Shown: positions 14,038-22,502, counted from the stretch's first letter. The stretch: DNA of 25,273 nt from Flavobacteriales bacterium UBA7519 (GCA_002476905.1 DLND01000201.1:1-25273); one strand, 5' to 3'. Notes: generated from the letters alone by a model not told the origin. Translations and numbers: made by a program.

Positions 14038-15381
14038 CTAATTCTTAATTGTCAATTCTTCTAAAACTTCTTTTTTGAATTGATTTCCACGGTCTTCATA
14101 ACCATTGAACAAATCAAAACTTGCACAGCAAGGCGACAATAAAACCACATCTCCTTTTTCCGCAAGCGATTTAGAAACTTCTACTGCTTTCTGCATACTC
14201 GAAGTGTCATAAATCTGTGTTTTTTTATCTTTAAAGAAGTCAATAATTTTAGAGTTATCAATTCCCAAGCAGACAATTGCTTTTACTTTTTTCTTAACTA
14301 ATTCTTCGATTTCGCTATAATCGTTTCCTTTGTCTTTTCCGCCCACAATCCAAATTACCGGTTGTTTCATACTTTCTAGAGCGAAGTAAGTTGCGTTCAC
14401 ATTGGTTGCCTTACTGTCGTTGATGAATTTCACACCTCTGATTTCAGCTACAGGTTCCAATCTGTGTTCAACTGCCTGGAATGTCATTAACGAATGTCGG
14501 ATGCTTTCATTGCTGATTTCCAATAACTTTCCGGCAATACTTGCCGCTAAGCTGTTCGCTACATTATGTTTTCCGACTAATGATAATTCGTCAATATTCA
14601 TTGTGAATCCTTCATTGATATTGACAACAAAGTTTTCATCAATCGAGAAAGCGCCTTTTTCTAATTTTTCTTTTAGTGAAAATGGAACTTTGGTTACTTT
14701 CAAATCTAATTTTTCAAGAATCGATTTGCTCATCTCATCATCTTTGTTGTAGATGAAAAAATTATTAGCATCTTGATTTTCAGCAATTCTGAACTTAGCC
14801 AAAGCATATTCTTCATAATTGTAATTGTACTGGTCAAGATGGTCTTTTGACAAATTCAACAACAATGAAATATAGGGTCTAAAGTTTTGAATATCATCCA
14901 ACTGGAAACTACTTACTTCCAAGACGTAATAATCAAAATTCTCTTCTGCAACCTGTTTTGCAAAGCTCTTTCCGATATTGCCACCCAATCCAACATTAAA
15001 TCCGTCTTCTTTCAAGATGTAATAAATCAAAGACGTTGTCGTGGTTTTCCCATTACTTCCTGTAATGGCAATAATTTTCGCATCTGTAAATTCTGATGCA
15101 AATTCAATCTCAGAAGACAACCTGATTCCTTTCTCCTGAATCTTCTGCACCATTTCCGCCCTTTTCGGAATCCCAGGGCTTTTGATGACCCAATCGGCAT
15201 TCAGAATTTTTTCTTCGGAATGTGTTCCGTCTTCGTAGTCAATCCCAAGCTCGTCCAATTCTTTTTTGTAATTCTCACGAATTGTTCCCATATCCGAAAG
15301 AAAGACATCAAAGCCTTTAGCTTTTGCCAGATACGCAGCACCAACGCCGCTTTCGCCTCCTCCAAGTATTACTACTCTCAT
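14038..15381 (-). CDS. murD: UDP-N-acetylmuramoylalanine--D-glutamate ligase
   Basis: MurD adds D-Glu to UDP-MurNAc-L-Ala with ATP. It shows a Rossmann start MRVVILGGGESGVGAAYLA, the P-loop GSNGKTT (108-114), the NLSKDHLDQY segment with the carbamylated-lysine neighbourhood downstream, and NDSKATNVNAT typical of MurD. The 447 residues are normal for the family. It is cytoplasmic. It is followed within 4 nt by the transposase unit and preceded by a hairpin-rich spacer after mraY. Confidence 0.97.
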   Translation of the reverse strand: MRVVILGGGESGVGAAYLAKAKGFDVFLSDMGTIRENYKKELDELGIDYEDGTHSEEKILNADWVIKSPGIPKRAEMVQKIQEKGIRLSSEIEFASEFTDAKIIAITGSNGKTTTTSLIYYILKEDGFNVGLGGNIGKSFAKQVAEENFDYYVLEVSSFQLDDIQNFRPYISLLLNLSKDHLDQYNYNYEEYALAKFRIAENQDANNFFIYNKDDEMSKSILEKLDLKVTKVPFSLKEKLEKGAFSIDENFVVNINEGFTMNIDELSLVGKHNVANSLAASIAGKLLEISNESIRHSLMTFQAVEHRLEPVAEIRGVKFINDSKATNVNATYFALESMKQPVIWIVGGKDKGNDYSEIEELVKKKVKAIVCLGIDNSKIIDFFKDKKTQIYDTSSMQKAVEVSKSLAEKGDVVLLSPCCASFDLFNGYEDRGNQFKKEVLEELTIKN

Positions 15382-15388
15382 AATTATT

Positions 15389-15504
15389 TTGTAAAATGTA
15401 TTATGTACAATTTAAAATGACTTATAAATTGTACATCATCTCGTTATTAATTTTAATCATTCTGTAAAAAATACATTGTACATTATACTTTTTACATTTT
15501 ACAA
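15389..15504. repeat. Inverted-repeat element in the mraY-murD spacer
   Basis: The ends are perfect 12-bp inverted repeats TTGTAAAATGTA (15389-15400) and its complement (15493-15504). Just inside, ATGTACAAT and ATTGTACAT (15475-15483) continue the match, and a third copy, AAATTGTACATCATC, is in the middle (from about 15427). The 116-bp element has the build of a small MITE-like or hairpin repeat; it carries no gene. Confidence 0.7.
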
Positions 15505-15508
15505 TCCT

Positions 15509-16750
15509 CTATCTAGTTTTCAAAGTGATTAGACAAATAATTGCCAGCATAACACCGATGATTATCATTCGGTTCACGATTTTGCTCTCGTGAAAACCTT
15601 CTTTCTGATAATGATGATGTAGTGGAGACATCTTAAATAATCTATTGTTTTGAGCATATTCTAGCCCATGTTTTTTCTTTCTGTATTTGAAAACCATCAC
15701 TTGTAAAATCACGGACAGATTTTCTATGAGGAACACACCGCAAAGAACAGGAATCAATAATTCTTTCCTAAGAATAATAGCCAAAACCGCGATTACTCCA
15801 CCTAACATCAGACTTCCTGTATCACCCATAAAAATCTGTGCTGGATAAGTATTGTACCAAAAAAAACCAATCACAGCTCCCACCAAAGCAAGGGCAAAAA
15901 TGGTGGTTTCTCCCATATGCGGCAGGAACATAATATTCAGATAATCTGCAAAAATGATGTTTCCAGAGACATATGCAAAGAATGCCAACGTCAGTAAGAT
16001 TACGGCGCTGGTGCCTGCGGCTAAGCCATCGATTCCGTCAGTAATATTGGCTCCGTTGGAAACTGCTGTTACAATGAAAATCACAATAGGAATAAAGACA
16101 ATCCAAGCCCATTCGTGCGCTTTTGCATCATCCATCCAGAATAAAATCCCACTGTAATCGAACTCATTATTTTTTGTAAATGGAACCGTGGAAACCGGAA
16201 TTTTTTCATCTTGCATAAAATTCTTCTCCACATTATTTCTGTTAATAACTGTAGCATCGGCGTACTTTCTCCTAACCTCGACATCAGGATGGAAATACAT
16301 CGTCACTCCGACAATTAGGCCTAAACCAACTTGTCCAATTACTTTAAATTTTCCACTTAAACCGTCTTTATTTTTCTTAACTTTTTTCAGATAATCGTCC
16401 AAAAAGCCAATCGCTCCCATCCACAAAACTGAGATAATCAACAATACGATGTACACGTTGGTAATTCTTGTAAATAGTAAAACGGGAATAATGGTTGCCA
16501 AAATAATAATCAAACCGCCCATTGTTGGTGTTCCTTCTTTCTGCTTTTGCCCTTCCAGACCAAGGTCTCTCACCAATTCTCCCATCTGTTTTTTTCTTAG
16601 GAAATTGATGATTTTTTTACCGTATGCCAAGGCAATTATCAGCGAAAACAAAACGGCCATCGCTGCCCGGAACGAAATGTACTTGAACAAATTCATTCCC
16701 GGAACGTGAATCCCGTGAGCAGTTAAATATTCGTATAGATAATATAGCAT
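15509..16750 (-). CDS. mraY: Phospho-N-acetylmuramoyl-pentapeptide-transferase
   Basis: MraY moves phospho-MurNAc-pentapeptide from UDP to undecaprenyl phosphate, giving lipid I in the inner membrane. About ten hydrophobic helices are visible. Family marks are [47 protein letters not shown] and the late [17 protein letters not shown] loop. At 413 residues it is longer than the E. coli enzyme (360) because of an inserted loop at about 155-215 that includes [15 protein letters not shown]; such a loop is common in Bacteroidota. It starts 6 nt after the murE stop. Confidence 0.97.
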   Translation of the reverse strand: MLYYLYEYLTAHGIHVPGMNLFKYISFRAAMAVLFSLIIALAYGKKIINFLRKKQMGELVRDLGLEGQKQKEGTPTMGGLIIILATIIPVLLFTRITNVYIVLLIISVLWMGAIGFLDDYLKKVKKNKDGLSGKFKVIGQVGLGLIVGVTMYFHPDVEVRRKYADATVINRNNVEKNFMQDEKIPVSTVPFTKNNEFDYSGILFWMDDAKAHEWAWIVFIPIVIFIVTAVSNGANITDGIDGLAAGTSAVILLTLAFFAYVSGNIIFADYLNIMFLPHMGETTIFALALVGAVIGFFWYNTYPAQIFMGDTGSLMLGGVIAVLAIILRKELLIPVLCGVFLIENLSVILQVMVFKYRKKKHGLEYAQNNRLFKMSPLHHHYQKEGFHESKIVNRMIIIGVMLAIICLITLKTR

Positions 16751-16756
16751 GATGTT

Positions 16757-18217
16757 CTATTTTCCCATTAATTGTAATAATTCCCTAATCGTTTCTTTGT
16801 CATCAAAATGATGTTTCACACCATTTACTTCCTGATATGTTTCGTGACCTTTTCCCGCCACCAAAACAATATCTTTTGGTTCGGCAAATTTGATTGCCAT
16901 TTTTATCGCTTCTCTTCTATCAGGAATCGAAGTGTATTTGCTGAAATTCTGCGGTTGAACACCCGCTTCTATTTCTTTGATAATCTGCGTTGGCTCTTCA
17001 GTTCTTGGATTGTCAGAAGTGATGATTGCCAAAGTCGATTTTTTTGTAGCGATGTCTCCCATTTCCGGACGTTTGGTTTTGTCTCTGTCGCCTCCACAAC
17101 CGAAAACACATATTAGTCTTTCGTTTTTTGTTCTAATTTCGTTGATGCTGTCCAACACATTTTCCAATGCATCTGGCGTGTGCGAATAATCGACCACGAA
17201 GAAAATTCCGCTGTCAGACTTTATAGTTTCAAATCTTCCATTCACTCTTTTCAATGTTGAAATTGCCTGAAGAACTTCTGCTTCGTCCATTCCTAATTCC
17301 AAGGCAATTCCGTAAGCTAAAAGCAAATTATACGCATTGAATTTCCCGGTCAATGTCGTCCAGAATTCTTTATTATTGAAATTCAGTAACATTCCGTTGA
17401 AATCCACTTCCAGAACTTTTCCGTGGAAATCGGCCATTGTTTTCAAAGCAAAAGTTTTCTTTTTCGCTTTGGTATTCTGCAACATTACCAATCCGTTTTT
17501 GTCATCGGCATTCGTAATCGCAACTGCAGAATCCTCTAACTCATCGAAGAATCTCTTTTTAGCGTAGATATAATTTTGGAACGTCTTGTGATAATCCAAA
17601 TGGTCGTGCGTGATGTTCGTAAAACCGGCGATTTTAAAATGTAATCCTTCGATTCTATCCTGCGAAATGCCGTGAGAACTCACTTCCATAAAAGCATACT
17701 CACAACCGATTTCAACCGCTTTCGCTAGCATTTGATTCAATCGAATCACATCCGGCGTTGTGTGCGTTGAAGGAATAATCTCGTCTCCGATTCTGTACTC
17801 AACAGTGGAAATCAAAGCGGATTGATAGCCCAGATTTTTGAAAATATCAAATAATAATGTTGTTACAGACGTTTTTCCATTGGTTCCGGTAACGCCAATT
17901 AAGTTTAATTTCTCAGAAGGATTTCCGTAAAAATTAGAAGCCAAATGTCCTAAAGTTTTCGATGAATTTTCAACTTTCAAATAAGTTACTTCATCATTAA
18001 TTTCTAAAGGTAATTCTTCACAAACTATAGTTTTCGCACCTTTTTCGATGCTTTGATTGATATAAGAATGTCCGTCTGAAATCGTTCCTTTCAATGCAAC
18101 ATACAAAGAATTTTCAACAACTTTTCTGCTGTCAAAAACCAATTCTGAAACTTCTCTTTCAAGAGTTCCGATAGTTTCTAAAACTGTAATTCTTTGTAAT
18201 AATTTTTCTAAATTCAT
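16757..18217 (-). CDS. murE: UDP-MurNAc-L-alanyl-D-glutamate--2,6-diaminopimelate ligase
   Basis: MurE adds the third residue of the stem peptide. The P-loop is GTNGKTS (111-117), followed by TTPDVIRLNQML and the MEVSSHGISQDRI segment. The substrate-choice motif is DNPR (in TSDNPRTEEP, about residue 405), which marks the meso-diaminopimelate enzyme rather than the lysine one, so the peptidoglycan should be the DAP type. The length of 486 is normal. It is 6 nt upstream of mraY and separated from ftsI by an 87-nt hairpin-rich spacer. Confidence 0.97.
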   Translation of the reverse strand: MNLEKLLQRITVLETIGTLEREVSELVFDSRKVVENSLYVALKGTISDGHSYINQSIEKGAKTIVCEELPLEINDEVTYLKVENSSKTLGHLASNFYGNPSEKLNLIGVTGTNGKTSVTTLLFDIFKNLGYQSALISTVEYRIGDEIIPSTHTTPDVIRLNQMLAKAVEIGCEYAFMEVSSHGISQDRIEGLHFKIAGFTNITHDHLDYHKTFQNYIYAKKRFFDELEDSAVAITNADDKNGLVMLQNTKAKKKTFALKTMADFHGKVLEVDFNGMLLNFNNKEFWTTLTGKFNAYNLLLAYGIALELGMDEAEVLQAISTLKRVNGRFETIKSDSGIFFVVDYSHTPDALENVLDSINEIRTKNERLICVFGCGGDRDKTKRPEMGDIATKKSTLAIITSDNPRTEEPTQIIKEIEAGVQPQNFSKYTSIPDRREAIKMAIKFAEPKDIVLVAGKGHETYQEVNGVKHHFDDKETIRELLQLMGK

Positions 18218-18230
18218 TTAACCAATATTT

Positions 18231-18298
18231 CGGTGCTTCGCACCTCATTGTTATTATAATTTGTTTCTATTTCTACCAACATATGACGACTTTGTCGC
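18231..18298. repeat. Double-hairpin repeat in the ftsI-murE spacer
   Basis: It has a perfect palindrome GGTGCTTCGCACC (18232-18244, 5-bp stem with TTC loop) and, about 40 nt on, CGACTTTGTCG (18287-18297, 4-bp stem with TTT loop). The linking stretch is plain AT-rich DNA. The tail of the spacer runs to the ftsI stop. Confidence 0.6.
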
Positions 18299-18304
18299 TC
18301 AGCT

Positions 18305-20302
18305 TTAATTTTGAAGATTCAAATAAATCTTTTGGTTCTTGCCAATGGTTGCTCCTTCTGCAGGAAACTGTTCCATAATTTTACCAACACCTTTGTAATC
18401 TACTCTGTAACCCAAATTTTCCAGTTGAGGAATTACATTCTTTCCAATCATCCCAACCAAATTCGGCATCGAGTCTCTTCTTACGCTGACTTTAACGTTT
18501 GGTGCAGTCATTTTATTAAGGTTAACTTTATGCTCAACCAAAAGTTCTTTTTCCACATTCAAAGGCGTTTTCATGAAAGTTTTTCCGGCAATTTCTTTAA
18601 AAACTGGTGCAGAAACCGTCCCTCCATAAAAACCTTTTGATGTATCTGGCTGATTAACAACTACGATACACGTATATTTTGGATTATCAGCTGGATAAAA
18701 ACCCGCAAATGACGCCTGATATTTCATTGGTCCAGCTTTCCAATATTCGAATCTTGCAGTTCCGGTTTTTCCTGCAATTTTAAGATTCGGAGTATAGATA
18801 CTTTTTGCCGTTCCTTTTTCAACTGCTTTGGTTAAAGCGTGTGTCATCATCGTAATCGCTTTATCAGAAGCCATTTTCTTAACCATAATCTCAGGTTTCG
18901 CTTCATAAAGAACTTTACCATCTTTCATTATTTTATCAATGAAAAGAGGCTTTACCATTTTACCTTTATTTGCGATACCATTATAAAAAGTAACCAGCTG
19001 CAACAGCGGAAATCTAGACGAGTAACCGTAAGCCAAAGAAGCCAAAGTCGCTTTGTTCCAACGCTTGCTCTCTGGTGTTTGAATGGATGGCTTCGCAATT
19101 CCTGGCAACTCGATCTGCATTTTATCGAACATTTTCCAACGTTTCAAATGATCTATGAAAACCTGAGGCTTGTCTGCATAATGAGCTGTTATGAGTTTAG
19201 CAGCGCCCACATTGCTGGACTTAGCCAAAACATCGCTCACGTCATAAGTTCCACCACCGTGACCATCGGTAATCCTCTGTCCTGCATAGTTCCAAATTCC
19301 GTTTCCTATGTTGACTTGTGTGTTTTCATCGATGAATCCATCATCCATCGCCGCCAAAAGCGAAACTGTTTTGAATGTGGAACCTGGTTCCTGAGCATCT
19401 TTCACAGTATAATTGTAAGCATCTACATACATTCCCGGCTCGGTTCTTCTAAGATTTACCATAGCGCGGATCTTCCCGCTTCCTGTTTCCATTACAACCA
19501 CGGAACCGTGATCTGCATCGAATTTGATTAACTGATTTTCCAGTGCCGAATGTGCAATATCCTGAATTCTCAAATCCAAAGTCGTGTACACATCTTGGCC
19601 GTCAACAGGCTCCTGAACTTTCCAGTAATCAATTGGTTTCCATTGTGAAGAAGTGATTTTTTGCTCCAATCTTTTTCCATCAATTCCAGTTAAGAATTTG
19701 CTAAAAGCACCTTCCAAACCTGATTTTGATTCGCCGTTATCAGCGCCGATTGTTCCAGCTCCAATTTGAGTGGTTGCTAATTCTCTTCGGAAGTTTCTTT
19801 CTACGATGAAACCACCTTTATTCTTACCTTTTTTGAAAATCGGAAAATTGCGTATTCTGTCATATTGATCGAAGTCCAAACCTTTTGCTAAAAGATAATA
19901 TTGATTGTTTTTCTTATTCTGTGCATCTAATTTTGCTCGGAAATAACTTCTCGGCTTATCGAACATTTTACTAAGGGAATCTGTCAAAGCACCAATATTA
20001 TTGGAATAGATTGTATCTCTCATCGATTTGAAATCCAGATAGATATCGTAACGCATCACCGTTGTAGCCAGTATAGATCCGTCCGATGCAAAAAGATTAC
20101 CCCGAGCTGCTTTTAAAGTTGCTTCTCGATAATTTTTACTGATATAGTTATCTTCAAACTCCTGAACATTGGTATTCTGCAGGATCAAAATTCTGGCAAG
20201 AAAAATGATAAATAAAATGAAAGCTCCCAACACAAAAAGGTAGCCCCACTTCAACGCATTGGAACGCTTTTTTTCGTAATTGTTATTTGGTTGCTTTATC
20301 AT
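18305..20302 (-). CDS. ftsI: Penicillin-binding protein, septal transpeptidase FtsI/PBP3-like with PASTA domain
   Basis: This class B PBP cross-links peptidoglycan at the septum as partner of FtsW. A short cytoplasmic start precedes one membrane helix (about 20-40). Then come the dimerisation/pedestal region (RGNLFASDGSILATT) and the transpeptidase domain with STFK (308-311, catalytic Ser), SSN (362-364) and KTG (512-514). The C-terminus (from about 610, MPNLVGMIGKNVIPQLENLG) is one PASTA domain, common in Bacteroidota FtsI. I start at ATG 20302, giving 665 residues; a TTG four codons upstream is less likely. It overlaps the end of ftsL by 20 nt. Confidence 0.95.
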   Translation of the reverse strand: MIKQPNNNYEKKRSNALKWGYLFVLGAFILFIIFLARILILQNTNVQEFEDNYISKNYREATLKAARGNLFASDGSILATTVMRYDIYLDFKSMRDTIYSNNIGALTDSLSKMFDKPRSYFRAKLDAQNKKNNQYYLLAKGLDFDQYDRIRNFPIFKKGKNKGGFIVERNFRRELATTQIGAGTIGADNGESKSGLEGAFSKFLTGIDGKRLEQKITSSQWKPIDYWKVQEPVDGQDVYTTLDLRIQDIAHSALENQLIKFDADHGSVVVMETGSGKIRAMVNLRRTEPGMYVDAYNYTVKDAQEPGSTFKTVSLLAAMDDGFIDENTQVNIGNGIWNYAGQRITDGHGGGTYDVSDVLAKSSNVGAAKLITAHYADKPQVFIDHLKRWKMFDKMQIELPGIAKPSIQTPESKRWNKATLASLAYGYSSRFPLLQLVTFYNGIANKGKMVKPLFIDKIMKDGKVLYEAKPEIMVKKMASDKAITMMTHALTKAVEKGTAKSIYTPNLKIAGKTGTARFEYWKAGPMKYQASFAGFYPADNPKYTCIVVVNQPDTSKGFYGGTVSAPVFKEIAGKTFMKTPLNVEKELLVEHKVNLNKMTAPNVKVSVRRDSMPNLVGMIGKNVIPQLENLGYRVDYKGVGKIMEQFPAEGATIGKNQKIYLNLQN

Positions 20303-20654
20303 CTGTGCTATCAACTTTTATCAATAATTTCATCGGGTGGCTTTCCAAACTCACCAAAGAATCCTGAACCATTTCTTTTCCTAGTTCGGATTCCATTCTT
20401 ATTTTGATTAGCCTACTTTGTGCGTAAGCATTTCTGGATTTGTATTCTTCCGTTTCTTCTTTAAGCTTGTTAACTTGCTCTATTTTTTTGTTAACCAAGT
20501 GATTACTATAAATCATCACCATCAACAATCCGAAAATAAACACGAAATATTTGTAATGCGCTTTTACCTCATCACGATTAAGAAAATTCCCCTTTATGAT
20601 GTCCATAAAAGTGAGTTTCTTTTTCTGCTTATTGTAGGTTGTCTGCTTTGCCAC
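20283..20654 (-). CDS. ftsL: FtsL-like cell division protein
   Basis: This small bitopic protein lies exactly where ftsL is found, between rsmH and ftsI. It has a basic cytoplasmic start (AKQTTYNKQKKK), one membrane helix (YFVFIFGLLMVMIYSNHLV) and a periplasmic coiled coil (KKIEQVNKLKEETEEYKSRN), the architecture of FtsL, which pairs with FtsB and FtsQ. Sequence conservation in the family is low, so position and topology carry the call. I prefer the GTG start at 20654 (123 residues). A longer reading from 20696 would translate the spacer repeat, and an ATG at 20606 would lose the basic start but keep the helix. Confidence 0.85.
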   Translation of the reverse strand: MAKQTTYNKQKKKLTFMDIIKGNFLNRDEVKAHYKYFVFIFGLLMVMIYSNHLVNKKIEQVNKLKEETEEYKSRNAYAQSRLIKIRMESELGKEMVQDSLVSLESHPMKLLIKVDSTDDKATK

Positions 20655-20660
20655 GTTTTT

Positions 20661-20721
20661 ATAATTGATAAGTGATGAATGATAATTGATGATCATTTAT
20701 CGCCTATCATTTATCATTTAT
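20661..20721. repeat. ATCATTTATC repeat overlapping the rsmH stop
   Basis: The first half has words TTGATAAGTGATGAATGATAA and the second half their rough reverse complement (ATCATTTATCATTTATAA), so the spacer can fold on itself. It includes the rsmH stop codon (20718-20720). Confidence 0.5.
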
Positions 20722-21611
20722 AACTTTGTTCCAATTCTCAGTTTTGCGCTTCTCGCTCTTGAGTTTTCTTCAATTTCTTTATCATCCGGAATGATTGCTT
20801 TTGTTTGCAACAATTCGAATGCTTTTGCATAATTTCCGTAGATATCACGCTGAGGCTCACCTTCGAACATTCCGTTTTTCAGGAAACGTTTTACCAATCT
20901 ATCTTCTAAAGAATGGTAAGAAATCACGACCAATCTTCCTTCAACTTTTAAAATCTTGTAAGATTGAACCAACATTTCTTTCAAAACTTCCAGCTCTTGA
21001 TTAACCTCAATTCGGATTGCCTGAAAAACCTGAGCAAAGAATTTATTTTGTTTAAATGCAGGAATATAACTGAAGAGATTTTTCAAATCCTCAGTCGTAT
21101 TGATTTTTTTAGTTTTTCTATGATGAACAATTTCTCTTGCCAATTTTCGAGATTCTCTCAATTCTCCATATTGATAAAAGATATTCGCGAGGTCTTCTTC
21201 TTCATAATCGTTGATGATTTTCTTTGCATCAAGACCTTGCATCACATTCATTCTCATATCAAGAGGCGCATTGCTTCTTGTGGAAAATCCTCTTTCCGCT
21301 TCGTCAAACTGATGAGAAGAAACTCCTAAGTCTGCTAAAATTCCATCAACGTGAGAAATCCCATAAGCCAACATCGAATTCTCTAAAAACCTAAAATTCT
21401 GATTAACCAAGGTAAACCTCGGATCATCAATCGTATTCTTCAACGCATCCAAATCTTGGTCAAAAGAAAACAGCTTTCCCTTGTCCGAAAGTCGGCTCAG
21501 AATCTCACGGGAATGACCGCCTCCACCAAAAGTACAATCCACATAAATCCCGTCCGGATTAGTTACTAGAGCGTTAACACTTTGTTTTAATAAGACAGGA
21601 TTGTGATACAT
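20718..21611 (-). CDS. rsmH: 16S rRNA (cytosine(1402)-N(4))-methyltransferase
   Basis: RsmH (formerly MraW) methylates N4 of C1402 in the ribosomal P site. The start MYHNPVLLKQSVNAL is typical, followed by the SAM-binding DCTFGGGGHS (25-34), a DLGVSSHQFDEAERGFS segment, DMRMN, and the late VISYHSLEDRLVKRFLK. At 297 residues it is slightly short of the usual 310 but complete. It keeps the standard mraZ-rsmH-ftsL order. The 85-nt spacer before it is occupied by two repeat families. Confidence 0.97.
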   Translation of the reverse strand: MYHNPVLLKQSVNALVTNPDGIYVDCTFGGGGHSREILSRLSDKGKLFSFDQDLDALKNTIDDPRFTLVNQNFRFLENSMLAYGISHVDGILADLGVSSHQFDEAERGFSTRSNAPLDMRMNVMQGLDAKKIINDYEEEDLANIFYQYGELRESRKLAREIVHHRKTKKINTTEDLKNLFSYIPAFKQNKFFAQVFQAIRIEVNQELEVLKEMLVQSYKILKVEGRLVVISYHSLEDRLVKRFLKNGMFEGEPQRDIYGNYAKAFELLQTKAIIPDDKEIEENSRARSAKLRIGTKL

Positions 21612-21617
21612 TTTTTT

Positions 21618-21680
21618 AGTTGATAGTTGTTAGTTCAGAGTTGATAGTTTCAGATTCTTCGACAAGCTCAGAATGACATT
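21618..21680. repeat. Repeat pair in the mraZ-rsmH spacer
   Basis: AGTTGATAGTTGTTAGTTC with a second AGTTGATAGTTTC is followed by ATTCTTCGACAAGCTCAGAA and TGACA, whose ATTCT/AGAAT ends are inverted. I recall the second motif as a frequent intergenic repeat in Bacteroidota genomes; this needs a search to confirm. Confidence 0.5.
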
Positions 21681-21696
21681 AGCTATTTTCTTAATA

Positions 21697-22164
21697 TTAA
21701 TTTAGTTCAGGTAAATCTAAATCTCCCATTACATCTTCCGCCAGACTAGCGAAATCAGATTCATTGACCGAGATAACCTGTTCATAAGAATCTTTATCCC
21801 AAATCTCGAACAATTCGCCAGCGCTGGTGATGACGATTTCTTTGGTCAGATTGGCATATTGTGTCAAATCTTTACTGATTTGCAAACGACCAACGTTGTC
21901 CAGCTCTGCAGTTTTGACTCCAGCCGTAAACATCCTGATGAAATCTGCATTTTTTTTCACAAATCGGTTCAGACCATTTATTTTTGCCATCAGTTTTTCC
22001 CAAGGCTTCATCGGATAAACCTCAAGACACTTCTGAAACACCGAACGCTTTATTACAAATGGCTCATCTGCAAAATGTTCCATCTGCTTCGTAAGCGAAG
22101 CAGGCAGTTTGATGCGCCCCTTGTCATCTATTTTACACTCATATGTTCCAATGAAATTTTTCAT
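21697..22164 (-). CDS. mraZ: Transcriptional regulator MraZ
   Basis: MraZ is an AbrB-fold DNA-binding protein that forms rings and represses its own operon in E. coli. This 155-residue protein has both SpoVT/AbrB-like repeats, each with the DxxGR motif: KIDDKGRIKLPASL (N-terminal) and ELDNVGRLQISKDL (C-terminal). I choose ATG 22164, giving MKNFIGTYECKIDDKG, the normal family start. A GTG at 22194 would extend the protein through the promoter box and the first repressor box. It is the first gene of the dcw transcript, and three 10-bp-spaced GTGG boxes stand in front of it. Confidence 0.96.
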   Translation of the reverse strand: MKNFIGTYECKIDDKGRIKLPASLTKQMEHFADEPFVIKRSVFQKCLEVYPMKPWEKLMAKINGLNRFVKKNADFIRMFTAGVKTAELDNVGRLQISKDLTQYANLTKEIVITSAGELFEIWDKDSYEQVISVNESDFASLAEDVMGDLDLPELN

Positions 22165-22170
22165 TTGGAG

Positions 22171-22178
22171 CAAATTTA
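22171..22178 (-). promoter_or_regulatory. -7 box of the mraZ (dcw) promoter
   Basis: The minus strand reads TAAATTTG followed by C, matching TAnnTTTG, 6 nt before the mraZ ATG. It is the only match to this consensus I found near a gene start in the dcw cluster. Confidence 0.55.
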
Positions 22179-22190
22179 TATAAATTTTCA

Positions 22191-22220
22191 CCACATTTTA
22201 CCACTTTTGCCCACATTTTT
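22191..22220 (-). promoter_or_regulatory. Probable MraZ operator: three decamer GTGG boxes
   Basis: The minus strand is three successive decamers ending in GTGG: AAAAATGTGG, GCAAAAGTGG, TAAAATGTGG (GTGG at 22214-22211, 22204-22201, 22194-22191). E. coli MraZ binds three TGG-containing direct repeats of 10-bp period before mraZ. Here the middle box covers the place expected for the -33 element, so binding should repress. Confidence 0.7.
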
Positions 22221-22380
22221 ACTTAATGTTCATAACTTTTTTCAACAATCATATATATTGTTAATTATTTGAGTTCAAATGGATTATATGGAAATTATCA
22301 AAAACAGGTATTATTATAGGCTTTTCTTTTAATTGCTTACTGGTTGTATCTCTTCTCATTTTCATTTAAATATTTTTCAA

Positions 22381-22388
22381 TACTTTTG
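22381..22388 (+). promoter_or_regulatory. -7 box of the thi operon promoter
   Basis: TACTTTTG matches TAnnTTTG. Transcription would begin about 7 nt later, at the first base pair of the riboswitch P1 stem (22395), which supports both calls. No convincing -33 TTTG is present. Confidence 0.6.
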
Positions 22389-22394
22389 TAATAT

Positions 22395-22470
22395 GCTTTA
22401 GGGGTATTCTGAAAAGAATTGAGAGAGTCCCTTTGAACCTGATCCGGCTAATATCGGCGTAGGAAAAAGC
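22395..22470 (+). ncRNA. TPP riboswitch (THI element)
   Basis: The conserved aptamer core is present: GGGGTATTC, the TTGAGAGAGTCCC arm corresponding to CUGAGA, then TTTGAACCTGATCCGG, CTAATA and TCGGCGTAGGAAAA. P1 closes by GCTTT (22395-22399) with AAAGC (22466-22470). It stands 77 nt before thiM, so the salvage genes should be turned down when thiamin pyrophosphate is plentiful. Confidence 0.95.
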
Positions 22471-22502
22471 AATAAGTTTGTATTCTAAACTACCGACTGT
22501 TG

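Noticed and set aside
18839..19531. A 230-codon open frame on the plus strand
   Set aside because: It lies wholly opposite ftsI, shows no family motifs or sensible hydrophobic pattern, and is explained by the codon use of ftsI.
20655..20696. A longer N-terminus for FtsL from an ATG at 20696
   Set aside because: The added residues (MIINYHSSLINYKN) are a translation of the spacer repeat; the basic start AKQTTYNKQ fits the family better.
22165..22194. A longer MraZ reading from GTG 22194
   Set aside because: It would put the promoter box inside the gene; the internal ATG gives the conserved MraZ start.
22279..22332. A 17-codon open frame upstream of the thi promoter
   Set aside because: Too short and AT-driven, with no homology or translation signal, and it ends before the promoter.
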